DNA of 64,000 nt from Variovorax sp. Root318D1 (GTDB taxonomy: Bacteria > Pseudomonadota > Gammaproteobacteria > Burkholderiales > Burkholderiaceae_C): the NCBI RefSeq assembly GCF_001424835.1, contig NZ_LMCQ01000004.1:65707-129706 (forward strand), read 5' to 3'. Position numbers and translations under genes: made by a program. A model generated the notes under the pieces. It searched no databases. It was not told the DNA's origin and saw only the letters and a program-made list of their open reading frames with translations. How positions within the stretch are numbered: position 1 is the first letter of the stretch; each line of letters starts with the position of its first letter. Shown piece after piece: positions 17,051 through 26,129 of this stretch.

Positions 17051-18039
17051 TCTTGTTCCAGTGAAGAAAGGCAGGCGATCGACGCCCGCGCCTCCTCGAG
17101 CAAATCGGCCACGATGGATTTCAGTGGTTCTATGCGTTTCGCAAACGCAATCGACGGACCGAGCGAGAGCATTCCGCGCTGCCAGTCCCCATTGGCATAG
17201 CAATGGTCGCGCGCCGTCTGGCCGCTGATCAGTTCGCCGAAGACCGCATGGTCGGCCGCACCCGCGCGTTCGATCTCATCGATCTGGCGGGCGGTGTCGT
17301 TGCGCAGCACGCGCCAGGTGTTGCCCAGTGATTGCAGCAGGCGCACGGTCGAGTGCTCGTCGCAATTCAGCAGGTGCTCTTTGTAGCGGCGGTGCGCGCC
17401 GATCTCTTCGCACACCAGGAAGCGGCTACCGATCAGCACGCCGTCGAGCCCCTGTGCGAGCACCGCCGCGAGTTGCCGTCCTCGGCCGATGCCGCCGCCC
17501 AGCACGACGGGGACGCGAAACCGATCGACGGCCAACGCTCCCATCAGCATGGTGGGCAACTCGTTGGTCCCTGGGTGGCCGCCTTCTTCCATCCCCACCA
17601 GGGCGACGGCATCGGCACCTGCGCGCTCGGCCGACAACGCATGGCGGATGCTCGAGGACTTGTGGACCACGATGGCACTGGCCTTGTGGAGTGTGTCGAT
17701 CAGTTCGACTGGGGCATGCCCGGCCGTCTCGAAGATGCGAACGCCATGGGCCAACGCCATGTCCAGCCAGCGTTGCACAGCTGCGTTCGCCTCAGGACGG
17801 CTCGACAGCGTCAGGTTCACGCCGAACGGCCTACCCCCGGTCAGGTCCGAGCAGAGTCGCAATTCATTGCCGAAGGCTTCGTCGCTGTGAAAGGAGCGCG
17901 GCGTGATGAAGCCCATGCACCCCGCATTGACGAGCGCGGCCACATAGCGTGCGTCCGACAGCCACATGAGCCCCCCGCCCAGGATCGGATGCTCAATCCC
18001 CAGCAGCCGGGTGATCCGCGTGCGCAGCGGCGGGGCCAC
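17047..18039 (-). CDS. Nitronate monooxygenase-fold FMN protein (second of the pair)
   Basis: About 330 residues, same family as its downstream neighbour but clearly diverged: TRLLGIEHPILGGGLMWLSD at the N-terminus, catalytic His in VGMEEGGHPGTNELPTML, FMN site VVLGGGIGRGRQLAAVLA and GVLIGSRFLVCEE. The GTG at 18037-18039 starts 4 nt past the CaiB stop and leaves a normal lead; an ATG at 18087 would overlap the CaiB gene by 44 nt. Two adjacent but non-identical NMO-fold enzymes suggest two related flavin steps or a hetero-oligomer. Confidence 0.8.
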   Translation of the reverse strand: MAPPLRTRITRLLGIEHPILGGGLMWLSDARYVAALVNAGCMGFITPRSFHSDEAFGNELRLCSDLTGGRPFGVNLTLSSRPEANAAVQRWLDMALAHGVRIFETAGHAPVELIDTLHKASAIVVHKSSSIRHALSAERAGADAVALVGMEEGGHPGTNELPTMLMGALAVDRFRVPVVLGGGIGRGRQLAAVLAQGLDGVLIGSRFLVCEEIGAHRRYKEHLLNCDEHSTVRLLQSLGNTWRVLRNDTARQIDEIERAGAADHAVFGELISGQTARDHCYANGDWQRGMLSLGPSIAFAKRIEPLKSIVADLLEEARASIACLSSLEQE

Positions 18040-18043
18040 AGAT

Positions 18044-19150
18044 TCAAACCAGGTTGCTGCCGAGTGCGGGCGCGGCGCCCAGACCACCCGCCACCACGCC
18101 GCTCATGGGAACGGGATAGCGCACCGTGGGCATCACCGCCCCCTGCTCGAACTTGCCGCGCAGCGCGAACTGGGGCAGCGCGGCGAGCTGAGTCGGTTCC
18201 ACCACCGGTGCGACGGGCACATCGTGCCGGCGCAGCAGCTCGAAGGCATCGTCCGCATCCATACCTTCGAGCACTTCGGCAATGCGGCGGTTGATGGCTT
18301 CAGCGGCCAGCTTGCGCGCCTTGTGCGAACCATGGGCCTCATCGCCGAATGGCGCCAGGTCGAGCGCGGCGCAAAGGCGCTTCCAAAAGTGGTCTTCCAG
18401 TGCGGCGACCGACAAATAGCGCCCGTCGCGACAGCGAAACGCGCCGTAGGCAGCCTTGACCAGCGTGGTCTCGCGCTGCGCCTCCAGCGAGCTCGCCCCG
18501 GCTTCGCGATAGGCACCGAGACGCGGGTTCATCCAGTGGAGTGCGCAGTCGGCGAGGGAGACATCCAGGTGCTGGCCCAGGCCCGTGCCTTCGCGTTGGA
18601 GAATGGCGGCCAGAGTGGACGACAGGGCATACATAGCGCCGCACAGATCCGCCACTGGCAGCCCGAAGCTTTGCGCCGGGCCGCCGCCGGGCGCACCGGA
18701 AACCGCCAGCACACCGGCCGCCGCCAGGTAGTTGATGTCGTGTCCCGGCAGGTCGGCCCACGGGCCGGTCTGCCCATAGCCGCTAAGCGACACGTACACA
18801 AGCCGGGGGCATGTTTCGCGCAGCGAGGCGGCATCCAGGCCCAGGCGCGCCATCACGCCGGGCCGGTAGGATTCGACCAGAACATCAGCCGTCGCAAGAA
18901 GATCGCGCACCTTCCTGCGCTGGGCCTCGTCCTTCAGATCGACCAGCAGGCTTTGCTTGCCGCGGTTCACGGCCTCGAACGCGCCCATCCCCAGCCTGCG
19001 CGCATTGTCCCCAAAAGGCGGTCGCTCGATCTTGATGACGCGCGCGCCCATTTCGGCCAGGCTTTGCGTGAAGAACGGACCGGGCAGCAGTTCGCTGAAG
19101 TCGACGACGGTGATGCCGTCCAGCGGCGGGCGAGCGGACGGCACCGTCAT
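18044..19150 (-). CDS. CaiB/BaiF family CoA-transferase
   Basis: A 368-residue type III CoA-transferase. The N-terminus LDGITVVDFSELLPGPFFTQ and ARVIKIERPPFGDNAR are typical; the catalytic Asp is in FGLPVADLCGAMYALSS and the following GLGQHLDVSLADCAL is conserved. A covalent aspartyl-CoA intermediate moves CoA between carboxylates; an alpha-methylacyl-CoA racemase role is also possible in this family. ATG 19150 overlaps the upstream stop by 4 nt. With the ADP-forming ligase next door it gives the pathway two ways to activate its acid. Confidence 0.9.
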   Translation of the reverse strand: MTVPSARPPLDGITVVDFSELLPGPFFTQSLAEMGARVIKIERPPFGDNARRLGMGAFEAVNRGKQSLLVDLKDEAQRRKVRDLLATADVLVESYRPGVMARLGLDAASLRETCPRLVYVSLSGYGQTGPWADLPGHDINYLAAAGVLAVSGAPGGGPAQSFGLPVADLCGAMYALSSTLAAILQREGTGLGQHLDVSLADCALHWMNPRLGAYREAGASSLEAQRETTLVKAAYGAFRCRDGRYLSVAALEDHFWKRLCAALDLAPFGDEAHGSHKARKLAAEAINRRIAEVLEGMDADDAFELLRRHDVPVAPVVEPTQLAALPQFALRGKFEQGAVMPTVRYPVPMSGVVAGGLGAAPALGSNLV

Positions 19151-21273
19151 GCGACCACCTCTTGCGCGGTGCGCTCGATGATGACGGCGTCCAGCGGCAG
19201 CGCGCCTTCGCCCACGGCACCCACCCATACCGGATTAAGGTCCATTTCCTCGATCCTGTCCGCGTTTTGCACAACGAACGCCGAGATGCGCAGCAGCAGC
19301 GCTTCGAGTGCCTCGACGTCGGCGGGCGGGCGGCCCCGAGCACCGGCGAGCAGCGGAAAACAGCGCATCTCGCGGATCATTGCTGCGGCGTCACCCGCGC
19401 CCAGCGGCAGCATGCGGCGAGTGACATCGCGCAGGATTTCCACATAGATGCCACCAAGGCCAAACGTCATCACATGACCGAACACCGGATCGCGCGTAAC
19501 GCCGACCATCAACTCCAGGCCGCCTTGCGGCGCCATTTTCTCGATCAGCAACCCCTCAATCGCAGCGTCGGGCCGATGCCGCGCAACGGACGCCATGATG
19601 CCCCGCCACGCCTCGCCGACCTGCTGCGCATCCTGCAAGCCCACCTGCACGCCGCCGATATCGGACTTGTGCACGATCTGCTCGCTCGCGATCTTGGCGA
19701 CTACTGGGTAGCCCATGCCATCAGCCATTGAAAGCGCTTCTTCCAATGTCCTGGCCAATGCATTCGGCAACAGGCGCACACCAGCAGCAAGAAGCTGCTG
19801 CTTGGCCTGCGCCTCGGACAGGGAGCGCGTGGCAAGCGCCGCAGGCAGCGCTGCGGTCGGGGTTGCGGCGTCCACCAATCGGTGCGCGCGCTTCCAGCGC
19901 CCGTATTCCACCCAGCGCCGGATGGCCTTGATCCCCTTGCCTACGGAACGGGGCGGCGCAAAGCCGTGCTCGACCAGCATGCGATAACCCTCGCCCATGC
20001 GGTCGCTCATCCAAATCGGCACGATGGGCGTCGCACGCCCTTTTTGTGCCGCGATGATGGTGCGAGCCAGCTGGATCGTCGTGTCGCCGTAGTCCAGCGC
20101 GATCGGCACGATCACACATCCGAGGTTGGGGTCGCTGGCGACCGCGCCGAGAGTCTTCTCAATCAGGCTCGCGTCGCTCAGCACCGCTGCGGTGGTGTCC
20201 ACCGGGTTGTCGATGGCGGCGAAGTCCGGCAGGTGATTGCGAAGCAGCTCGCGGGTGTGCGGGGCGAACTGCGCGAGCATCAGGCCAGAGGAGCCCACGG
20301 CGTCCGCCGTGAGGGCGGCCGTTCCGCCCGAGGAGGTGTAGATGGCGATGCCCTCGCTGGCGTCGGGTTCGGCACGCGCGAACAACCAGGCCGTGTCCAC
20401 GAGCTCGTCGATGTCGTCGACCTCGATCACACCGAACTGCCGGAACACGGCACTGTTGACCTCTGCCGAACCGGTCAACGATGCGGTGTGCGACTGCGCC
20501 GCTCGCTGTCCATACTCCGACTTGCCCACTTTCAGCGCGATGACGGGCTTCCCGTTGGCCGCCGCCCGCTGGACTGCCGCCACGAATTTGGCACCATCCT
20601 TGATGCCTTCCAGGAGTGTGACGATCACCTTGATGTCGGGGGCATCGGCCATGTAGTGGATGAAGTCGGCCACCTGCAGATCGACCTCGTTGCCGGTCGA
20701 AGCCCATAGGCCAATGCCGATGCCGCGGTCCATTGCCTGCATCACGTTGCGGCCCAAGCCGCCGCCTTGCGTGGCCAAGCCGATGGGGCCTTTGACCAGG
20801 TCGTGCGGAAACGAGGGAGAGAACGTCAGACCCAGACGCTGGTTGACGTTGGTCAGGCCCGGGCAGTTCGGGCCGTACACGCGCATCCCGCCGGCGTCGG
20901 CAATTTCCTTCAGGCGCAACTGGGCGCGCTCGCCTTCCTCCCCGGCCTCGCCGAAACCGGATGTCAGGACGATGGCGAAGAGCACACCGCGGGCTGCGCA
21001 TTCCTCGGCAACGGCCAGCACACCGGCCGCCGGCACGACGATCACCGCGAGATCTGGTGTGGCGGGCAAGGCGGCGACGCTCGGCCAGCAGCGTTGCCCG
21101 CGGATTTCGGCCTTGCTGGAATTGACGAGGTAGACGTCGCCACCGAATTCGGAGTGGTCCAGCAGATTGGTCAGCGTTCGCTCGCCAATGCTGTGCGGGC
21201 GGTCCGATGCGCCGACCAGCGCGATGGAACGCGGACGGATAAGCCTGGACAGGTCGGTCAACTTTGACTCCAT
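19147..21273 (-). CDS. ADP-forming acyl-CoA synthetase (acetate-CoA ligase family)
   Basis: A 708-residue fused alpha-beta NDP-forming enzyme. Residues about 1-230 form the CoA-binding domain (SIALVGASDRPHSIGERTL), the middle is the ligase-CoA domain with the phospho-His in AQSHTASLTGSAEV, and about 480-708 is the ATP-grasp domain (YPVVAKIASEQIVHKSDIGG, VFGHVMTFGLGGIYVEIL). It makes acyl-CoA from an acid with ATP to ADP, through a phospho-His. It is often linked to aromatic or phenylpropanoid acid degradation (pimeloyl/feruloyl-type). It starts 11 bp downstream of the acyl-CoA dehydrogenase gene. Confidence 0.9.
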   Translation of the reverse strand: MESKLTDLSRLIRPRSIALVGASDRPHSIGERTLTNLLDHSEFGGDVYLVNSSKAEIRGQRCWPSVAALPATPDLAVIVVPAAGVLAVAEECAARGVLFAIVLTSGFGEAGEEGERAQLRLKEIADAGGMRVYGPNCPGLTNVNQRLGLTFSPSFPHDLVKGPIGLATQGGGLGRNVMQAMDRGIGIGLWASTGNEVDLQVADFIHYMADAPDIKVIVTLLEGIKDGAKFVAAVQRAAANGKPVIALKVGKSEYGQRAAQSHTASLTGSAEVNSAVFRQFGVIEVDDIDELVDTAWLFARAEPDASEGIAIYTSSGGTAALTADAVGSSGLMLAQFAPHTRELLRNHLPDFAAIDNPVDTTAAVLSDASLIEKTLGAVASDPNLGCVIVPIALDYGDTTIQLARTIIAAQKGRATPIVPIWMSDRMGEGYRMLVEHGFAPPRSVGKGIKAIRRWVEYGRWKRAHRLVDAATPTAALPAALATRSLSEAQAKQQLLAAGVRLLPNALARTLEEALSMADGMGYPVVAKIASEQIVHKSDIGGVQVGLQDAQQVGEAWRGIMASVARHRPDAAIEGLLIEKMAPQGGLELMVGVTRDPVFGHVMTFGLGGIYVEILRDVTRRMLPLGAGDAAAMIREMRCFPLLAGARGRPPADVEALEALLLRISAFVVQNADRIEEMDLNPVWVGAVGEGALPLDAVIIERTAQEVVA

Positions 21274-21284
21274 GAGATTTTCTT

Positions 21285-22433
21285 TCAGGCGATGGCCGAG
21301 ATACCCAGGATCTCGCGGCCGGCAATCAAGGTCTGCACTTCCGTCGTGCCCTCGGGAATCGTGCCGCCGCGCGTGTCGCGGAAGATGCGCTCGATCGGGT
21401 AGTCCGTCGCGTAGCCCAAGCCGCCGTGCACCTGCAACGCCATGCTGGCCACTTCGTGCGCGGCCTCCGTGGCGTAGAGCTTGGCGATCGAGCAGGCGGT
21501 GCGCGCATCCCGGTTCGCGTCGAGCGCCGCTGCCGCGCGCAGGCCCAGGGCGCGCGCCGCCTCGACCCGTATCGTCATGTCGACGATGAGCTTTTGCACC
21601 AGTTGAAAGCTGCCGATGGGTTTGCCGAACTGCGTCCGTGTGCGGGCGTAGTCGATGGACAGATCGAGTGCCGATTGGGCCGCGCCCACCGCGCCCATGG
21701 CAATGTTCACGCGCGCACTGTCCAGGCCGATCAGCATTTTCTTCAGCGCATTGCCTTCCTCGCCGAGCAGGTTCTCGCGCGGAACCTTCACGTTGTCGAA
21801 GCCGAGTTCGGCAGTGCCGGTGCTGCGCAGGACCATGGTGTCGACGCTGCGCATCTCATAGGGAGACACCTCGCGCTCGACAAGGAACGTCGAAAGTTGC
21901 CCCTGGCAATCGGGGCTGAAGGTGCGCGCAACGACGATACCGAAGTCGGCGAATGCGCCGTTGGTGATCCACAGCTTGCGGCCATTGAGCACGTAGTGAT
22001 CGCCCTGCAGGTCGGCCCGTGTCTGCACCTGCGCGATGTTCGAGCCGCAACCCGGCTCGCTGATGGCATTGAAGACGCGCCGCTCGGAAGCCAGCAAGGG
22101 CTTCAGGAAGCGCTCCCGCTGTGCCTCGGTTGCTTCTGCGGCCAGTTTGTTGATGGCGGCGTTGGTGATGTTCACCATGGTCCGCAACGACAGCCATGCA
22201 TAGCCGGCCTCCTCCATGAGCAGGGCCCAGGTCATCTGGTCCATGTCCATGCCGCCCAGCGCCTCGGGCAACCGGCCGCCGATGTAGCCGAACTGGGACA
22301 GCTCCTTGAGGAGCTCGAAGGGAAAAGTCTTGTCCTTGTCGTGCTGGGCGACCCGTGGTGCGACTTCACTTTTCATGAAGCGGCGCACGCTGTCGCGCAG
22401 CAGTTCTTGTTCGGCATCCGGTACGAAATACAT
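21285..22433 (-). CDS. Acyl-CoA dehydrogenase
   Basis: A 382-residue flavoenzyme introducing an alpha-beta double bond into an acyl-CoA. The FAD/acyl signatures are NAISEPGCGSNIAQVQTRA, KLWITNGAFADFGIVVAR and VHGGLGYATDYPIERIFRD; the C-terminal IPEGTTEVQTLIAGREIL carries the Glu in the EGT position used as base in medium-chain enzymes. Electrons should pass to ETF, not encoded here. It is 41 bp downstream of the IclR gene and the first catabolic gene of the minus-strand operon. Confidence 0.92.
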   Translation of the reverse strand: MYFVPDAEQELLRDSVRRFMKSEVAPRVAQHDKDKTFPFELLKELSQFGYIGGRLPEALGGMDMDQMTWALLMEEAGYAWLSLRTMVNITNAAINKLAAEATEAQRERFLKPLLASERRVFNAISEPGCGSNIAQVQTRADLQGDHYVLNGRKLWITNGAFADFGIVVARTFSPDCQGQLSTFLVEREVSPYEMRSVDTMVLRSTGTAELGFDNVKVPRENLLGEEGNALKKMLIGLDSARVNIAMGAVGAAQSALDLSIDYARTRTQFGKPIGSFQLVQKLIVDMTIRVEAARALGLRAAAALDANRDARTACSIAKLYATEAAHEVASMALQVHGGLGYATDYPIERIFRDTRGGTIPEGTTEVQTLIAGREILGISAIA

Positions 22434-22474
22434 GGGTCTGTCTCCTGGAGGTTGGTGTAAAGAGCCCCCTATGC

Positions 22475-23284
22475 CTACGCGGGGCGAGATTCCTTGGACC
22501 CGGCGCCGCGCCGGGTGGGTGCGGTGCGCGGCGGAAGTGAGGGGCTGCGAGGATGGAAGACCAATGCCTGCACCTCCTTCAGCGCCTGCAGGCAGGCGTC
22601 GCGGTGCTGGCGCATGCGGTCGGTCGGTCCGGCAATGGAGAGGGCCAACGGCTCATCTCCGACGTAGCCGGCCACCGCGAGTGCCGCCAGGCCATCGAAG
22701 CCTTCGTTCTCGACCCACATCCAGCCTTGTTGGCGCGCCTGTTCGACCTGCGCTTCCAGAACCGCGAGATCGGTGATGGAGCCCGCGGCGATCTGCTTCA
22801 GGGGCTTGAGCCGCAATTGGCGCGCAGCCTCCTCGGGGGTGCCGAGAGACAACTCGGCCTTGCCGAGCGCGGACACGTGCAAAGCGATCTTGTTGCCAAC
22901 GTTCCCCACGTAGCGCAGCGGATGAGTGCCTTCGGCAAAGGCCAGCACCTTCACCACGCCGCCTTCCAGGCGACCGCACATGCCGGTCTCGCCGGTCTTG
23001 TCGCGCAGCAGTTCGCAGGCTTCCGAAGCGACCGCATAGAGCGGATCGCCCGCAGAGATGTCCTTCGCAATCGTCAGCAACCGCGCCGTTGGATAGAACC
23101 GGCGGCTGCGTGCCGTGCGCAGCAGGTAGCCCAGCTCGTGCAGCGTGTGCAGCAGATCGGAACAACTGCTCTCAGGCAAGTCCATGAGGCGCGCGAGATC
23201 CGAGTTGGACAGTTCGCGGCGCTCACGAGCGAAGACTTCGAGCAAAGACATGGTGCGGGCGGCAGCAGGAACAAGTGTGGGCAC
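22475..23284 (-). CDS. IclR family transcriptional regulator
   Basis: A 269-residue IclR protein. Winged helix: TMSLLEVFARERRELSNSDL and LPESSCSDLLHTLHELGYLL (recognition helix about residues 35-54). Effector domain: CGRLEGGVVKVLAFAEGTHP, ALHVSALGKAELSLGTPEEA. The C-terminal tail (PRSPSLPPRTAPTRRGAGSK) is unusually basic and Pro-rich. The gene lies at the head of the minus-strand operon and faces the plus-strand operon across a 182-bp spacer with a dyad, so it probably controls both and itself. Confidence 0.9.
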   Translation of the reverse strand: MPTLVPAAARTMSLLEVFARERRELSNSDLARLMDLPESSCSDLLHTLHELGYLLRTARSRRFYPTARLLTIAKDISAGDPLYAVASEACELLRDKTGETGMCGRLEGGVVKVLAFAEGTHPLRYVGNVGNKIALHVSALGKAELSLGTPEEAARQLRLKPLKQIAAGSITDLAVLEAQVEQARQQGWMWVENEGFDGLAALAVAGYVGDEPLALSIAGPTDRMRQHRDACLQALKEVQALVFHPRSPSLPPRTAPTRRGAGSKESRPA

Positions 23285-23299
23285 GGTTACCTCCGGTAT

Positions 23300-23317
23300 T
23301 TCGTAGACATGTACGAA
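23300..23317. promoter_or_regulatory. Perfect inverted repeat, probable IclR operator
   Basis: TTCGTA at 23300-23305 and TACGAA at 23312-23317 flank GACATG, 16 bp before the IclR start codon. The size and layout suit IclR-family operators. A second palindrome, GATCGCGATC at 23364-23373, lies nearer the plus-strand Bug gene. The position over the IclR leader suggests autoregulation. Confidence 0.5.
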
Positions 23318-23466
23318 TCATAGCGAAGGAAATCCATATAACTCAGTACGCAAAACCGACTCAGATCGCGATCGGTCAGTGACTCTTTCCTATTGCATTT
23401 CTACGAGAGGTTGAAGTATTCTACGATCAGTCGCGATTCAGCGGCAACAAATAAATGGAGACAAAC

Positions 23467-24447
23467 ATGCGCAGAGGTCTGCAGAAACTGGTTGTTCTTG
23501 TGGTCGGGTCACTGGCGCTGGGGACGCTCCACGCCGCTGGCGAAGCCTGGCCGACGCGGTCCATCACCTTTGTCGTGCCATTCACCCCGGGCGGCATCAC
23601 CGACAACACCTCGCGCTTGCTGGCCAAGCTGCTCGGAGCGCAGTTGGGCCAGACCGTGCTCGTGGACAACCGGCCTGGTGCTGGTGGATCGATCGGCGTG
23701 GCAACCGCCGCGCGCCAGGCACCGGACGGTTACACCCTGATCTACGGTACTCAGGGCACGCATGGCGCCAATCTCGCGCTCTACAAGAACGTGGGCTACG
23801 ACCCTGTGAAAGATTTCGTGCCCGTTCACGCACTGTCGGAAACGCCGTTGATGCTGGCGACCCATCCCGCGCGGCCCTACAAGACGGTTTCCGAACTGAT
23901 CGCCTTTGCCAAAGCCAATCCCGGCAAAGTGACCTTCGGTTCCGCCGGGCCAGGGACGGGGACGCACTTGACGGCCGAGCTGTTCCAGACCGCGGCCGGC
24001 ATCAAGATGACTCACATTCCTTACAAGGGAAGCAGTCCTGCTTTGACCGACCTGATGGCTGGGAACATCGATGTGATGTTCGACTACCCGGCGGTGATGC
24101 TGCCCTTCATCCAGGCACAAAAGCTCAAGGCATTGGCGGTCACCGCCAAGAAGCGGCTTGCCAGTGTCCCGGACGTTCCGGTGCTCAGTGAATTTGGCCT
24201 CCCCAACGCCGAATCAACCGCCTGGGGCGCAGTGTTCGTCCCGGCGAAGACACCCCCTGAGATCGTGAAGCGGCTGGGCGATGAAATCGCGAAAGCCATC
24301 GTCCATCCCGAAATGCTGCAGAGCACCGAGAAATTCGGCAGCGTCCCACTCACAGGCCTGCGCGACGAGAAGCTCGGTGCCTTCGTGAAGTCGGAGATGA
24401 CGCGCTGGCGTGAGGTCGTGCAGCAGTCCGGCGCCAAGCTCGACTGA
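23467..24447 (+). CDS. Bug/TctC-family periplasmic solute receptor
   Basis: A receptor of about 326 residues with a signal peptide (KLVVLVVGSLALGTLHAAGE) and Bug motifs: ITFVVPFTPGGITDNTSRLL, QTVLVDNRPGAGGSIGVATA, THIPYKGSSPALTDLMAGNI. ATG 23467 is preferred over 23455 because GGAG then sits 6 nt upstream. It should capture the pathway's carboxylate substrate; no TctA/TctB genes are near. First gene of the plus-strand operon, opposite IclR. Confidence 0.9.
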   Translation: MRRGLQKLVVLVVGSLALGTLHAAGEAWPTRSITFVVPFTPGGITDNTSRLLAKLLGAQLGQTVLVDNRPGAGGSIGVATAARQAPDGYTLIYGTQGTHGANLALYKNVGYDPVKDFVPVHALSETPLMLATHPARPYKTVSELIAFAKANPGKVTFGSAGPGTGTHLTAELFQTAAGIKMTHIPYKGSSPALTDLMAGNIDVMFDYPAVMLPFIQAQKLKALAVTAKKRLASVPDVPVLSEFGLPNAESTAWGAVFVPAKTPPEIVKRLGDEIAKAIVHPEMLQSTEKFGSVPLTGLRDEKLGAFVKSEMTRWREVVQQSGAKLD

Positions 24448-24495
24448 GTTCGCTCCTCGGCTCGTCCCACTTTCCCTGTCATCCCTTCGATTCAC

Positions 24496-24927
24496 ATGAC
24501 CGAACAACAGACTACCTTGAAGCCGCTGCATCCCACGCTCTACGAGCTGGCAGAGGACGGCCATTCACTCGATTTCTTCTTCGTGCAGTGCGGTGCCTGC
24601 GGCGCTGTGAGCTTTCCGGCCAACGTGCCGGGCTGCACGCACTGCGGTGACCCGCTGGTCGACGCGCAGAAGCTGAGCCGCCCAGGCGGTGGTGAGTTGC
24701 TGGAGTACGTCACGCTCCACGTTCCACTGGTACCGGGCATGGCCGCGCCCAGCATCGCAGGGGATATACGCATCGCCGACGGGATCGTCGAGGAAGGGGT
24801 GATATGGGCCAATGACGAGACCTCGCTGCGCCCAGGCATGACGCTTCGAGCGGTTGCCGAGGTGCGTGAAGCCCAGGGTGTCTATGCCTGCCGCTTCGTA
24901 CCAGCCGACGCCAAGGTGACGCCATGA
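24496..24927 (+). CDS. DUF35/OB-fold zinc-ribbon protein, partner of the thiolase-like gene
   Basis: The 143-residue protein has an N-terminal helix, a rubredoxin-like zinc ribbon with CGAC and CTHC pairs (about residues 33-54, VQCGACGAVSFPANVPGCTH), then an OB-fold. Such proteins bind thiolase-fold enzymes; in steroid side-chain degradation the DUF35 domain of ChsH2 holds the aldolase Ltp2. Here the stop overlaps the start of the thiolase-like gene (ATGA), as expected for a complex. It probably positions acyl-CoA rather than catalysing. Confidence 0.85.
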   Translation: MTEQQTTLKPLHPTLYELAEDGHSLDFFFVQCGACGAVSFPANVPGCTHCGDPLVDAQKLSRPGGGELLEYVTLHVPLVPGMAAPSIAGDIRIADGIVEEGVIWANDETSLRPGMTLRAVAEVREAQGVYACRFVPADAKVTP

Positions 24928-26096
24928 GTGGTAACACGCTTCCGGCCAGCAACTGGATTGACGCCAGCGGCGGCGTCTACATCGCCGGCATCGGCTTGCA
25001 CCCCTATCAGTTCCCCAGCGAGACGCCCTACACCCACTTGGGCCTGACGGCTGTACGCGCAGCGCTGGACGACGCGGGCCTGCGCTGGAACCAGGTGCAG
25101 AGTGCCTATGTTGGCACGACCTCGATCGGCATGGCCGCCGGGCGCGTCATGTTGCGCCACCTGGGCTCGACCGGCTTGGGCGTGACACAGGTCGAGAACG
25201 CTTCCGCCTCGGGCTCGTTCGCATTCCGACAGGCCTGCATGGAGATTGCGACCGGCATGAGCGACGCGGTCCTGGCCGTGGGCGTGGACAAGCACGGCGA
25301 CGGACGCCGCGCGGCGAACAAGGACGGTTTGGACCGGTTGAGCGACACGGCCACCATCCCTGCCGTCAAGTTCGCGATGATGGCGCGCACCTATCTGCGT
25401 GAGCGGGGTGCGAGCGTGGCAGAAATGGCGGGGGTTGCCGTCAAGAACCACGGCAATGCGGCACGCAATCCCTTCGCCCAGTTCCGCAAGCCGCGCACGC
25501 TCGAGCAGGTGCTGGCGTCGCCACGCGTGGCGGGAGACCTCACCGTGCAGCAGTGCTGCCCCCGCGGCGAGGGTGCGGCCGCGGTGCTGCTCGTGTCCGG
25601 ACAAGCCATCCAGCGGATGGGCCTTGATGCGCGTCGGTGTGTGCGCGTGCGCGCCTCGGTGGCCGGCAGCGAGCGCGACGAGCGCCACTATGGCGACGCC
25701 GCCATCGAACTCGTGCGCTCCAGTGCCCGGGCCGCCTTCGAACAGGCGGGCATCGCTCCAACGGAACTCGACTTGCTCGAACTGCACGACGCATTCTCGG
25801 TGGAGGAGCTGCTGTACAGCGAGGCCATCGGCGTCTGCGAAGCCGGCGAGGGGGCGCGGTTCTTGGCGCGCGGCGACTCGCAGATCGGCGGACGCTGCGC
25901 CATCAACGCCTCGGGCGGCTTGATCGGCATGGGTCATCCGCTGGGCCCCACGGGCATCGGCCAGTTGGCAGAACTGACGCGTCAACTGCGCGGCGAGGCA
26001 GAAGGGCGACAGCAGCCGCAAGCCCGTTGGGGCATGGCGCACATGATCGGCCTGGGCTCTGTGTCGATCGCGCACGTGCTCTCCGCTTCCACCTGA
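24924..26096 (+). CDS. SCP-x-type thiolase-fold protein lacking the nucleophilic Cys
   Basis: A 390-residue thiolase-superfamily protein of the SCP-x/lipid-transfer branch: ELHDAFSVEELLYSEAIG, INASGGLIGMGHPLGPTGIG (with the His of GHPLG) and QLAELTRQLRGEAEG. In the position of the acyl-accepting Cys (SCP-x NNNCATGS) it reads VENASASGSFAFRQACME, i.e. Ser instead of Cys. That argues against ordinary thiolysis and for a retro-aldolase or retro-Claisen variant acting with the DUF35 protein, as in Ltp2-ChsH2. The expected reaction is release of a short acyl-CoA or ketone from a beta-hydroxyacyl-CoA. The family is certain, the reaction inferred. Confidence 0.85.
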   Translation: MSGNTLPASNWIDASGGVYIAGIGLHPYQFPSETPYTHLGLTAVRAALDDAGLRWNQVQSAYVGTTSIGMAAGRVMLRHLGSTGLGVTQVENASASGSFAFRQACMEIATGMSDAVLAVGVDKHGDGRRAANKDGLDRLSDTATIPAVKFAMMARTYLRERGASVAEMAGVAVKNHGNAARNPFAQFRKPRTLEQVLASPRVAGDLTVQQCCPRGEGAAAVLLVSGQAIQRMGLDARRCVRVRASVAGSERDERHYGDAAIELVRSSARAAFEQAGIAPTELDLLELHDAFSVEELLYSEAIGVCEAGEGARFLARGDSQIGGRCAINASGGLIGMGHPLGPTGIGQLAELTRQLRGEAEGRQQPQARWGMAHMIGLGSVSIAHVLSAST

Positions 26097-26129
26097 GCGC
26101 CGACGCGTTTCAACACGAGGAACACCTTC

